From Hyphomicrobiales bacterium (GTDB taxonomy: Bacteria > Pseudomonadota > Alphaproteobacteria > Rhizobiales > Beijerinckiaceae): DNA of 40,171 nucleotides. The stretch spans positions 1-40,171 of the forward strand of contig JANYIH010000022.1 of assembly GCA_025358745.1 (NCBI GenBank). The letters run 5' to 3'. Under the pieces are notes generated by a model. The model searched no databases, was not told where the DNA came from, and saw only the letters and a list, made by a program, of their open reading frames with translations. A program made the translations under genes and the position numbers. Positions 30,172 to 38,663 of this stretch are shown in pieces; the first letter of the stretch is position 1; each line of letters opens with the position of its first letter.

Positions 30172-31818
30172 ATGACGCACGCAATCGCTGAAACGATCTT
30201 GAGCGCGCACCTGCGCCTTCGGGCGATTTCAACTCACGCCTTCGCCCTGCTGCTGGCGGCCTTGCTGCTGCTCAGCGTGTCGACTCCCACGCATGCCGAC
30301 GCGTTGGACGAGGCCTTCGTCAAGCTTTACGCCGACAATTTCCAGCAGACGGAGCAGGCCGTCGCCGGCATCGCCGCCTCGGGCGCGCCGCATGCCGCCG
30401 AGACGCTGGACGCGCTGCGCGACGGCCGGTTGTTTGCCAACGCAGACGCCAAGCGCATTCTCTACAAGACCACCGCGGGCGACGCCTTCGACGCCATGAC
30501 CGGCGGGAAGGTCGACAATCTCGACGGCTTCAAGAAGGTCCGCATCAACAATGGCGTTCGGCGCGCCCTCGACGCGGCGATGGGCGCGCTGGGCGTCGGC
30601 GCGGCGGATCCACAGCGCCGCATTCACGCCGCGCACGAACTGTTCAACAATCCCAATCCGACCACGCTGCCCATCATCGACGCGCAACTGGCGAAAGAAG
30701 CCAACGCGGACGCCAAATCGGCGCTGGAGGAAGCCCGCGCGGCGATCGTCGCCGCAACCCCGGGCGCCGGCAACGCAGACGCGCTGCGCGCGATAGAGGC
30801 GCTTGCCGCGCGCGGCGACAAGGCGGCCCAGAACCATATCGCCACGCTTGCGGCCAAGCGCGACGATCCTGCGATCCGTACGGCGGCCGACGCGGCGATC
30901 GCGCGCATCGATCGCTCGCTGTTCCTCTGGGGTCTCGCGCAAAACGGCTGGTACGGATTGTCGACGGCCTCCGTATTGCTGCTGGCGGCGATCGGGCTCG
31001 CCATCACCTTCGGCGTGATGGGCGTCATCAACATGGCGCATGGCGAAATGGTGATGCTCGGCGCCTATTCCACCTATGCCATGCAAATGCTGCTCCCCGC
31101 CTCGATGACGAACTGGTCGGTGCCGCTGGCGTTGCCGCTGGCCTTCGTCGTCTCCGCCATCGCCGGCGTCGTGATCGAGCGCTTCGTCGTGCGTTACCTC
31201 TACACCCGGCCGCTCGACACGCTGCTGGCGACCTGGGGCGTTTCGCTGATTCTGCAACAGGCGGTGCGCACCCTGTTCGGCGCGAGCAACCGGCAGGTCT
31301 ATTCGCCGCCGTTCCTCTCCGGCGCCTATCATTGGGGCGGGTTGGAGATCACCAACAACCGACTCTGGATCATACTGCTCTCTGGCGCCGTGTTCGCCGC
31401 GCTGTTGTTCGTTCTGCACGCGACTTCGTTCGGCTTGCAAATGCGGGCGGTGACGCAGAACCGGCGGATGGCTTCCGCGATGGGCATTTCGACCGCGCGC
31501 GTGGACATGATGGCGTTCGCGCTGGGATCGGGTGTCGCCGGCATCGCCGGGGTCGCGCTGTCGCAGATCGACAATGTCTCGCCCAATCTGGGGCAGGGTT
31601 ATATCGTCGACAGTTTCATGGTTGTGGTGTTCGGCGGCGTCGGCAATCTCTGGGGCGCGGCGCTCGGCGCGGTGACGCTGGGTCTCGCCAACAAGATACT
31701 TGAGCCTCTCATCGGCGCAGTGCAGGGACAGATCGCCTTGCTGGTCTTCATCATCCTGTTCATCCAGAAGCGGCCGCGCGGCCTATTCGCCCAGAAGGGC
31801 CGGGCGGTGGAATCGTGA
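30172..31818 (+). CDS. urtB: Urea ABC transporter permease UrtB, with long periplasmic N-terminal region
   Basis: This is a 548-aa permease. ATG 30172 gives a signal-like hydrophobic segment (HAFALLLAALLLLSVSTPTHA, about residues 22-42). About 200 largely helical, Ala-rich residues follow (LDEAFVKLYADNFQQTEQAVAGIA ...). The LivH-type permease core starts around residue 247 (FGVMGVINMAHGEMVMLGAYSTYAM, SMMVVVFGGVGN-type region, IQKRPRGLFAQKGR). The N-terminal extension is typical of proteobacterial UrtB and absent from LivH. No strong ribosome site is visible. The 3' end overlaps the GTG start of urtC. The earlier track start (30061) would include the repeat hairpin and is rejected. Confidence 0.93.
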   Translation: MTHAIAETILSAHLRLRAISTHAFALLLAALLLLSVSTPTHADALDEAFVKLYADNFQQTEQAVAGIAASGAPHAAETLDALRDGRLFANADAKRILYKTTAGDAFDAMTGGKVDNLDGFKKVRINNGVRRALDAAMGALGVGAADPQRRIHAAHELFNNPNPTTLPIIDAQLAKEANADAKSALEEARAAIVAATPGAGNADALRAIEALAARGDKAAQNHIATLAAKRDDPAIRTAADAAIARIDRSLFLWGLAQNGWYGLSTASVLLLAAIGLAITFGVMGVINMAHGEMVMLGAYSTYAMQMLLPASMTNWSVPLALPLAFVVSAIAGVVIERFVVRYLYTRPLDTLLATWGVSLILQQAVRTLFGASNRQVYSPPFLSGAYHWGGLEITNNRLWIILLSGAVFAALLFVLHATSFGLQMRAVTQNRRMASAMGISTARVDMMAFALGSGVAGIAGVALSQIDNVSPNLGQGYIVDSFMVVVFGGVGNLWGAALGAVTLGLANKILEPLIGAVQGQIALLVFIILFIQKRPRGLFAQKGRAVES

Positions 31819-32912
31819 ACAACGCTCTCGATCGCGCCGGTTGGATCTTTGTCGCAATCATGGCGCTGGCCGCCGTGCTCGTGCCCGTCGCGGCATTGGG
31901 AACGCCGGAAGGCGCGTTGGTCCATATGCCAAGTTATCTCGTGCAGCTGCTCGGCAAATATCTGTGTTACGCCATTCTCGCCATCGCGCTCGATCTGGTG
32001 TGGGGCTATTGCGGCATCCTGTCGCTGGGCCATGGCGCGTTTTTCGCGCTCGGCGGTTATGCGATGGGCATGTATCTGATGCGCCAGATCGGCGCGCGCG
32101 GCGTCTACGCCAATCCGTTGCTGCCCGATTTCATGGTGTTCCTGAACTGGAAGGCGTTGCCGATCGCCTGGTGGGGGTTCAACTCGTTCGCATACGCCAT
32201 GCTGATGGTGGTGCTGGTTCCCGGGTTGCTGGCGCTGGGGTTCGGTTGGTTCGCGTTTCGCTCGCGCGTGACCGGCGTTTATCTCTCCATCATCACGCAG
32301 GCGATGACCTTTGCATTGTTCAAGGAATTCTTCCGCAACGATTTCGGCTTCGGCGGCAACAATGGCCTCACCGATTTCAAGGACATTCTCGGGTTTCCGC
32401 TGCAATCGGACGCGGTGAAGGCGGGACTGTTCTGCGTGACGGCTCTGTTCGTGAACCTCAGCTATCTCGTTTCGCGCGCCATTGTGCGCTCCAAATACGG
32501 CAAGGCGCTGATTGCGACGCGCGACGCGGAGAGCCGGATGCGCTTTCTTGGCTATCGCGTCGAGAACATCAAACTGTTCGCCTTCGTCGTTTCCGCCGTC
32601 ATGGCGGGCGTCGGCGGCGCTCTCTATGTGCCGCAGGTCGGCATCATCAACCCCAGCGAATTCGCGCCCGGCAATTCCATCGAGGCGGCGATCTGGGTCG
32701 CGGTTGGCGGGCGGGGCACGCTGGTGGGCGCCGCGATCGGCGCCATCGCGGTCAATTTCGGCAAGACCTATTTCACCGGCGCGCTGCCGGAATATTGGTT
32801 GTTCGCGCTGGGAGCTTTGTTCGTCGGCGTCACGCTGTTTTTCCCCGCGGGGTTGATGGGGGCGTTGTCGTGGCGCTGGAAGCAGCGCGCGCCGAAGGAG
32901 ACAGGGACATGA
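31815..32912 (+). CDS. urtC: Urea ABC transporter permease UrtC
   Basis: This is a 365-aa LivM-type permease. It starts with GTG at 31815, overlapping the urtB stop (GTGA). Marks include DLVWGYCGILSLGHGAFFALGGYAMGMYLMRQI and FRNDFGFGGNNGLTDFKDILGF, the latter being typical of UrtC. Near the C-terminus are NPSEFAPGNSIEAAIWVAVGGRGTLVGAAIGA and LFFPAGLMG. With UrtB it forms the urea pore. It overlaps urtD by 4 bp, so translation of urtB, urtC and urtD is likely coupled. Confidence 0.95.
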   Translation: MNNALDRAGWIFVAIMALAAVLVPVAALGTPEGALVHMPSYLVQLLGKYLCYAILAIALDLVWGYCGILSLGHGAFFALGGYAMGMYLMRQIGARGVYANPLLPDFMVFLNWKALPIAWWGFNSFAYAMLMVVLVPGLLALGFGWFAFRSRVTGVYLSIITQAMTFALFKEFFRNDFGFGGNNGLTDFKDILGFPLQSDAVKAGLFCVTALFVNLSYLVSRAIVRSKYGKALIATRDAESRMRFLGYRVENIKLFAFVVSAVMAGVGGALYVPQVGIINPSEFAPGNSIEAAIWVAVGGRGTLVGAAIGAIAVNFGKTYFTGALPEYWLFALGALFVGVTLFFPAGLMGALSWRWKQRAPKETGT

Positions 32913-33670
32913 GCGAGGAGAACGCCAGGCTCACCTCCTCGCTGCTCTACCTCGACGACGTGCAGGTGACCTTCGACGGATATCGTGCGCTGCGCGGTCT
33001 CTCGCTGGTGTTGGCGCCGGGCGAGATGCGCGCGATCATCGGCCCCAACGGCGCCGGCAAGACGACGATGATGGACGTCATCACCGGCAAGACGCGGCCC
33101 GATGTGGGCGAAGTCTATTTCGAAGGTCGGCACGATCTCACCCAGCTTGACGAGGCGGAGATCGCCACGCTCGGGGTTGGCCGCAAGTTCCAGAAGCCGA
33201 CTGTGTTCGAGAACCATACGGTCCACGACAACATTCTGCTCGCCGCCAAGGCGCCGCGCAGCGTACGCGCAACGTTGCGCGCGAGGCCGACGCCGGAGTC
33301 GGGTCGGGCGATCGAGCGCATTCTGGAGCGCATTCGCCTGACGAACGTGCGAGATTGGCGGGCGGGCGCGTTGAGCCACGGGCAGAAGCAATGGCTGGAG
33401 ATCGGCATGTTGCTCGCGCAGGACCCAAAGCTTTTGCTGGTCGACGAGCCTGTGGCGGGCATGACCGATTCCGAGACCGCCGAGACCGCCGCAATGCTGA
33501 AGGAGATCGCCAGAGAGCATTCCGTCGTGGTGGTTGAACACGACATGGCGTTTGTGCGCGAGCTGGACGTCAAAGTGACGGTTTTGCATGAGGGCGCGGT
33601 CCTCGCGGAGGGTTCGCTCGATCAGGTGAGCGCCGACGAGCGCGTCGTCGAAGTTTATCTTGGACGCTAG
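32909..33670 (+). CDS. urtD: Urea ABC transporter ATP-binding protein UrtD
   Basis: This is a 253-aa ATPase of the LivG class. Walker A is GPNGAGKT, followed by MMDVITGKTRPDVGEV and the UrtD-typical GVGRKFQKPTVFENHTVHDN. The signature is the variant LSHGQKQWLEIGMLL. Walker B is LLLVDEPVAGMTD and the H-switch is VEHDMAFVREL. The variant LSHGQ is normal in UrtD. ATG 32909 overlaps the urtC stop. It works as a heterodimer with UrtE. Confidence 0.95.
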   Translation: MSEENARLTSSLLYLDDVQVTFDGYRALRGLSLVLAPGEMRAIIGPNGAGKTTMMDVITGKTRPDVGEVYFEGRHDLTQLDEAEIATLGVGRKFQKPTVFENHTVHDNILLAAKAPRSVRATLRARPTPESGRAIERILERIRLTNVRDWRAGALSHGQKQWLEIGMLLAQDPKLLLVDEPVAGMTDSETAETAAMLKEIAREHSVVVVEHDMAFVRELDVKVTVLHEGAVLAEGSLDQVSADERVVEVYLGR

Positions 33671-33676
33671 AGAACG

Positions 33677-34372
33677 ATGCTGAAAGTCGAGAACGTCAAT
33701 CTGTTCTATGGCGCGGCGCAGGCGTTGCGCGGCGTTTCGCTGTCGGCGGCGATCGGCCGCGTCACCTGCGTGCTCGGCCGCAATGGCGTGGGCAAATCGT
33801 CCCTGTTGCGCGCCATCGTGGGCCATCAACCGATCCGCGACGGCGCGATCCAATGGCGCGACGAGGAGATTTCCGCGTTGCCGGCTTATGTCAGGGCGCG
33901 CAAGGGTCTCGGCTACGTTCCGCAGGGGCGCGAGATATTCCCGCTACTGACGGTTCGGGAAAACCTGCAGACAGGGCTGGTCGCGCAGCCGCGCGACAAG
34001 CGGGCGATGGATGATGAGGTCTTCAACCTGTTTCCGGTGCTGCGCGACATGCTGGGACGTCGCGGCGGCGATCTCTCCGGCGGGCAACAGCAGCAACTGG
34101 CCATCGCGCGCGCTCTGTTGACGCGGCCGAAACTGTTGATCCTGGACGAGCCGACCGAGGGGATTCAACCCTCGATCATCCGCGACATCGGCCGCGCAAT
34201 CCTCTATCTGCGTCAACGCGGCGATCTCGCGATTCTCATCGTCGAGCAATATTTCGAATGGGCGCGCGATCTGGCAGACGACTATATCGTGATGGAGCGC
34301 GGGGCCGTCGTGCTGGCGGGCGAACGCAAGGACATGGTTGAAGCTGACGTGCGTAAGCGGCTCGCGGTTTGA
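33677..34372 (+). CDS. urtE: Urea ABC transporter ATP-binding protein UrtE
   Basis: This is a 231-aa ATPase of the LivF class. It begins MLKVENVNLFYGAAQALRGVS. Walker A is GRNGVGKS, a UrtE-typical form; YVPQGREIFPLLTVRENL contains the Q-loop. The signature is LSGGQQQQLAIARAL, Walker B LLILDEPTEGIQPSII, and the switch region reads IVEQYFEWARDLAD, with Gln in place of His as in LivF/UrtE. It follows urtD by 6 bp and ends the transporter operon. Unlike the livGF fusion at 23199-24662, the two ATPases are separate here. Confidence 0.95.
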   Translation: MLKVENVNLFYGAAQALRGVSLSAAIGRVTCVLGRNGVGKSSLLRAIVGHQPIRDGAIQWRDEEISALPAYVRARKGLGYVPQGREIFPLLTVRENLQTGLVAQPRDKRAMDDEVFNLFPVLRDMLGRRGGDLSGGQQQQLAIARALLTRPKLLILDEPTEGIQPSIIRDIGRAILYLRQRGDLAILIVEQYFEWARDLADDYIVMERGAVVLAGERKDMVEADVRKRLAV

Positions 34373-34450
34373 CCACGTCTCGGCAAAGCGCGGGGCGCGG
34401 CGGCTAGCCGCAAGGTCGGGGCAAGTGAGCGACCTCAGTGTCGTCACCCG

Positions 34451-35467
34451 ATGACCGATCTCATTCATACCGTCGCGGATCTGATTGACGAACGCGATCG
34501 CGAAGGTCTTGAAGTGACGCTGGCGCGCGTCACGTTCGGGATGGCGCGCGCACGCGCGTTGACGTACTGGCGCGTGTTCCGTCGCGGGGATGGGGTGTGG
34601 CTGCGCATGCGCGTCGCGTTGCCCGAGCATTTGGGACCGGCGAAAGCGGGGACCGATGACATGCGGCTAGCTGCGGCATCGGAAGGTCTGCGGCTCGCCT
34701 ATGAGAGCAGAAATCTTGTGCGCTGGCGCGATCGGCCTGGACATCCCAAGGGCTGCGTTCTGCCGGTGCAGGGCGCCAACGAGGTGCTCGGGTTGATCGA
34801 GATCGCGGTCGATAGCGATATCGACCGTGAACGTCAGTCGCTACTCGCCGGCATGTTGCGAATCTATCGCAGCCATCTGGCCGCGCTCGATTATGGCGAC
34901 GTCGACGAATTGACCCGGCTCTCCAATCGACGCACGTTTGACGATCAGTTCTCCCGCTTCGTCCAGGCCGAGGGGCGCCGCCACGGGGTGCGGCGGATGG
35001 ACGATGTCTGGGGCGCGCGCTCGCATCTCGCCGTCGCCGACATCGACTTCTTCAAGCAGGTCAACGACCGCTTCGGACATCCCTATGGCGACGAAGTGCT
35101 GGTGCTGTTCGCGGGTCTGATGCGCGCGTCATTTCGCGAAACCGACAAGTTGTTCCGCTTCGGCGGCGAGGAATTCGTTGTCCTGATGGCGAATTGTTCG
35201 CTCGATGACGCGTTGGCGGCGTTCGAGCGCTTTCGCGCCTCGGTGGCGGCCTACAATTTCCCGCAGGTGGGGCAGGTCACCGTCAGCATAGGCGTCACGT
35301 CGCTGCGCCTGCACGACAATGGCTCGGCTGCGTTCGGCCGCGCCGACCAGGCGCTCTACGCCGCCAAGCGCCGGGGTCGAAATCGCGTGCTGCTGTACGA
35401 GGCATTGCAGGAATCCTCGGCGCTGGAGTCGCTGCGAAAGCCGTCAACGGAAGTTGAGCTATTCTGA
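34451..35467 (+). CDS. GGDEF diguanylate cyclase
   Basis: This 338-aa protein makes cyclic di-GMP from two GTP. Residues 1-145 are a probable GAF-like sensory region without TM segments; the family is not certain. The GGDEF domain (about 150-320) starts with DELTRLSNRRTFDDQF. It has DIDFFKQVNDRFGHPYGDEVL, an intact active site FGGEEF (238-242) and an inhibitory I-site RETD (229-232), exactly five residues before GGEEF. It is therefore expected to be active, cytosolic and product-inhibited. It starts 78 bp after urtE on the same strand, so co-transcription with the urea genes is possible. No EAL or HD-GYP domain is present. It is convergent with atzF. Confidence 0.9.
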   Translation: MTDLIHTVADLIDERDREGLEVTLARVTFGMARARALTYWRVFRRGDGVWLRMRVALPEHLGPAKAGTDDMRLAAASEGLRLAYESRNLVRWRDRPGHPKGCVLPVQGANEVLGLIEIAVDSDIDRERQSLLAGMLRIYRSHLAALDYGDVDELTRLSNRRTFDDQFSRFVQAEGRRHGVRRMDDVWGARSHLAVADIDFFKQVNDRFGHPYGDEVLVLFAGLMRASFRETDKLFRFGGEEFVVLMANCSLDDALAAFERFRASVAAYNFPQVGQVTVSIGVTSLRLHDNGSAAFGRADQALYAAKRRGRNRVLLYEALQESSALESLRKPSTEVELF

Positions 35468-35476
35468 AGCACAGAT

Positions 35477-37249
35477 TCAGCGCTGCGCGAGATAGGCGCG
35501 CCAGCCGCCATAGGACGAGATATCCTGCGCGCCCTCGATCGCGGCCGCCTCGACGAGAAACCCTTTCGCCGCCGCGCCGTCCGCCAGCCTCAGCGTGCCG
35601 ATGCCCAAGGGCGCGGGAATCCTGGCGACGAAGGCGCCGAAACCGGCGGCGTCGAGCGACCAGATTTCGGCCTTGATCGCCGCGCCTTGGCCATCGTTGA
35701 CGCGCAACAGCCCGGGCTTCGGCGGCACGGTTCCGGGCAATGCGTAGAGCCGATAGTCCCGCGTCGTCTCCACCTCGCGCACGAAACGCCCGCCCAGATC
35801 GGTAAGTTCGCGGTTGAGCGGCAGCCCTGTCAGATGCGCGCCGACCACGACGATCTCGATCCGGCCATGAGCGGCGACCGGGGTCGGCGCGAGGCCGGGC
35901 ATGAGACCCGTGGCGCCCATCGGCGCGCCGGACTGCGCCTGGATTTGAGCCGCCATGGCCGCCAGTAGCCCATCCGTCCCGTTCGGCGCGATCAGCGTCA
36001 TGCTCGAAGGAAGTCCGTCGCCGCGCAAGCCCGAGGGAACGGCGATGGCGGCGAGATCGAGCAGGTTGACGAAATTGGTGTAGGTCCCGAGCCGCGAATT
36101 GAGCCGCACGGGATCAGCCAGCACCTCGGCGAGCGTGTAGAAGCGAGGTAGCGTCGGCGTCAGCATCACATCGAAACCGCGCCAGGCGGCCTCCGTCGTC
36201 CGCCGCAGCGCCGCCAGTTTGTAGAAGGCCTCAAAGGTGGCGGTCGCGTCGAACTTGCGCGCGCCTTCGATGATGGCGCGAGTGACGGGATGCAGCGCCT
36301 CAGGGCTGGTTTCAACCAGCCGCTTGGTCGCGGCGTAGCGCTCGGCGACCCACGGGCCCTCGTAGAGCAGTCGCGCTGCTTCGGCGAAGGCTGCGAAATC
36401 GAATTCCACGAGTTTGAACCCGCGCGCCGCGACGGCGGCGAGGTCGCGGGCGAAGGCGGCCTCTGCCTCGGCGTCGCCGAAAAACTCCGGCGCTTTTGGC
36501 ACGCCGACGCGAAGCCTGTGCGGGTCGATGAATTCGGGCGAGGGATAGCGGCGCGCGTAGGGATCGGTCTCGTCATAGGCGCAGGCGACGCGGAAGGCCG
36601 CGAAGGCGTCGGCGACGTCGAGCGCGAAAATCGAGATCGTGTCGAGCGTGCGGCAGGCCGGTACGATTCCGCTCGCCGACAGTGCGCCCAAGCTGGGCTT
36701 CAAACCGACAATGCCGTTGAGCGCCGCCGGCACGCGTCCCGAGCCCGCCGTATCCGTGCCGAGCGCGAACGGCACGAGCCCGGCCCCGACCGCAGCGGCC
36801 GAGCCCGAGCTCGATCCGCCGGGGATGAGATCGGCGCGCAAGGCGTTGCGGGGAACGCCATAAGGCGAGCGCACGCCGACCAGACCCGTTGCGAACTGAT
36901 CGAGATTGGTCTTGCCGATCGGGATCGCGCCGGCCTCGATCAGCTGCTGCACCACGAAGGCCGATCGCTGCGGCGAATAGGCGAAGGCGGGGCACGCGGC
37001 GGTGGTCGGCAGGCCGGCGACGTCGATATTGTCCTTGACCGCGAACGGCGCGCCAAAGAGCGGCTTGCCCTCCGGCCCCTCAGCCCGCAGCCGCTCCGCA
37101 TGGTCAAGCGCTTCAGCGAGCGGGCGAAGGGTGATGAACAAGGCGGGATCATCATGCGCCGATATGCGGGCGTAGGTCTCCTCGATCGTCTGCGCCGGCG
37201 TTTTGCCTGAGCGATGCGCCGCGACCGTCGCGGCCAGAGTCATGGTCAT
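35477..37249 (-). CDS. atzF: Allophanate hydrolase AtzF
   Basis: AtzF hydrolyses allophanate (urea-1-carboxylate), which yields ammonia and CO2 via an unstable carbamate. The 590-aa protein has an amidase-signature domain with the full Ser-cisSer-Lys triad: Lys72 (FAVKDNIDVAG), Ser146 (IPGGSSSGSA) and Ser170 (LGTDTAGSGRVPA). The 24-residue spacing between the serines matches AtzF. RSPYGVPRNAL and the separate C-terminal domain after about residue 440 (HGRIEIVVVGAHLTGLPLNREL ... YGGWRAYL) separate it from GatA. I chose ATG 37249 because AAGGGG precedes it; the track start at 37414 is too early. No urea carboxylase, biuret hydrolase or cyanuric acid hydrolase is in view. Confidence 0.93.
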   Translation of the reverse strand: MTMTLAATVAAHRSGKTPAQTIEETYARISAHDDPALFITLRPLAEALDHAERLRAEGPEGKPLFGAPFAVKDNIDVAGLPTTAACPAFAYSPQRSAFVVQQLIEAGAIPIGKTNLDQFATGLVGVRSPYGVPRNALRADLIPGGSSSGSAAAVGAGLVPFALGTDTAGSGRVPAALNGIVGLKPSLGALSASGIVPACRTLDTISIFALDVADAFAAFRVACAYDETDPYARRYPSPEFIDPHRLRVGVPKAPEFFGDAEAEAAFARDLAAVAARGFKLVEFDFAAFAEAARLLYEGPWVAERYAATKRLVETSPEALHPVTRAIIEGARKFDATATFEAFYKLAALRRTTEAAWRGFDVMLTPTLPRFYTLAEVLADPVRLNSRLGTYTNFVNLLDLAAIAVPSGLRGDGLPSSMTLIAPNGTDGLLAAMAAQIQAQSGAPMGATGLMPGLAPTPVAAHGRIEIVVVGAHLTGLPLNRELTDLGGRFVREVETTRDYRLYALPGTVPPKPGLLRVNDGQGAAIKAEIWSLDAAGFGAFVARIPAPLGIGTLRLADGAAAKGFLVEAAAIEGAQDISSYGGWRAYLAQR

Positions 37250-37538
37250 GCGAATCCCCTTCGGCGCTGCGCTCATTCCAACGCGCCCGCTCAAACGATG
37301 CAAGCGGCGCGCTAGGCAAGCTCCCGCCTGCCCTGTTGTCTGCGCCCAAGATTTATGCAATCGGCGCCGATAGTGAGGGCGCCTTGCCGCTGTCGCCGGA
37401 GTGGCGCCGCGCATTTAAATGTTTGCTGGGTCGAAAGGCGCGGCTTCCGCGCGAACGCGCACACCGGCACGGCTCTTGCTCGCCCATTCGCGCGAGTTCG
37501 GCGCGCCAGCGACGCGCGGCCGCATCGGGGGTCTGCAC
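37250..37538. promoter_or_regulatory. Divergent intergenic region atzF / BMP transporter
   Basis: This 289-bp gap separates two divergent genes. It contains a perfect 10-bp palindrome CATTTAAATG (37412-37421) in an AT-rich patch, which could be a -10 region or an operator. I found no -24/-12 sigma-54 motif like the one ahead of urtA. Track ORFs here are extensions of the two genes or shadows. Confidence 0.35.
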
Positions 37539-38651
37539 ATGTCGAATAATATCATTTCGCGCCGCGCGTTGTTACAGACGGCCGCTGTCGGAGCGGCAGG
37601 CGCGGCTATCTGGCTGCGGCCCTGGACCAGCGCCCGCGCCGCCGAACTCACCGTCGGCATCGTCTACGTCGGCGCGCGCGACGACTTCGGCTGGAACCAG
37701 GCGCATGCGGTGGCGATCAAGTCGCTGAAGGAAGTGCCGGGCGTGAAGGTGGTTGAAGAGGAGAATGTGCCGGAGACTGACGCGGTCTCCAAGTCGATGG
37801 AATCGATGATCAACCTCGACGGCGCCGGCCTCATTCTGGCGACTTCGTTCGGCTATTACTCGCCCTTCGTGGTCGATCTGGCGAAGAAATATCCGGCCGT
37901 TCAGTTTCGACACGCCGCGCCGTTGTGGAACAAGGACAAGGACCCCAAGAACGCCGGCTCCTATTTCGGCTATCTCAACCAGGCCCACTACATCGACGGT
38001 GTTGCGGCGGGGCTGTCAACCAAGACCAACAAGATCGGCTTTGTCGCCGCCAAGCCGATCGCCAGCGTGCTGTCCAACATCAATTCGGTGCTGTTGGGCG
38101 CGCGCAGCGTCAATCGACAAGCGATGGTGCAGGTGATCTTCACTGGCGACTGGTCGATGCCGGTGCGCGAGGCGGAAGCCGCCAATGCCCTGGTCGACGC
38201 GGGTTGCGACGTCATCACCTGTCACGTCGACGGCCCGAAGGTCGTGATCGAAACCGCGGAGAAGCGCGGCGCGAAGACCTGCGGCCACAACGCCAGTCAG
38301 GCGCCGCTTGCGCCCAAGGGGTTCATCACCGGCGGCGAATACAAGTGGGAGACGATCTACAAAGGTTACGCCGCCGAACTCGCCGCCGGCAAGACTTTGC
38401 CGAATTTCACCGCCGGCGGCTACGAGGCCGATTTCGTGCGAAACTCCGCGTTCGGCGCCGGTTGCTCGGAGGAAGGCAAGAAGGCCGCGATGGCGGCCAT
38501 CGAGGGCCTGCGCGCCAAGAAGCCGATCTATGCCGGGCCGTTGAAAGACAACAAGGGAAAGGTCGTCATCGACAAGACTTACGACAATCTCGACCCCTTC
38601 CTCGACAAAATGGATTATCTGCTCGAAGGCGTGATCGGTTCGACAACCTGA
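37539..38651 (+). CDS. BMP-family ABC transporter substrate-binding protein
   Basis: This is a 370-aa periplasmic binding protein of the BMP/PnrA/Med family, whose characterised members bind purine nucleosides or related compounds. It has a twin-arginine leader (SRRALLQTAAVGAAGAAIW) and a cleavage site near ARAA|EL; no lipobox Cys is present. The mature N-terminus VGIVYVGARDDFGWNQAHAVAIKSL and later FGYYSPFVVDLAKKYP, FKHA-like FRHAAPLWN and NDFGxN-type contacts fit the family. ATG 37539 is preceded by GGGGG; the track start at 37419 is too long. It is divergent from atzF and is followed by two BMP-type permease genes. The ligand is not known; a nitrogen-rich base or amide is inferred from context. 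Confidence 0.88.
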   Translation: MSNNIISRRALLQTAAVGAAGAAIWLRPWTSARAAELTVGIVYVGARDDFGWNQAHAVAIKSLKEVPGVKVVEEENVPETDAVSKSMESMINLDGAGLILATSFGYYSPFVVDLAKKYPAVQFRHAAPLWNKDKDPKNAGSYFGYLNQAHYIDGVAAGLSTKTNKIGFVAAKPIASVLSNINSVLLGARSVNRQAMVQVIFTGDWSMPVREAEAANALVDAGCDVITCHVDGPKVVIETAEKRGAKTCGHNASQAPLAPKGFITGGEYKWETIYKGYAAELAAGKTLPNFTAGGYEADFVRNSAFGAGCSEEGKKAAMAAIEGLRAKKPIYAGPLKDNKGKVVIDKTYDNLDPFLDKMDYLLEGVIGSTT

Positions 38652-38663
38652 ACCGGGCCGCCC

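Noticed and set aside
30172-30910. UrtB N-terminal 245 residues as an unusual gene fusion
   Set aside because: Long periplasmic N-terminal extensions are a normal feature of proteobacterial UrtB.
35477-37249. Glutamyl-tRNA amidotransferase GatA
   Set aside because: The extra C-terminal domain, AtzF-type sequence around the triad and absence of gatB/gatC favour allophanate hydrolase.
37412-37421. CATTTAAATG palindrome as a specific operator
   Set aside because: A single 10-bp AT palindrome without a second site or known regulator match is not enough to call; it is noted only within the intergenic entry.
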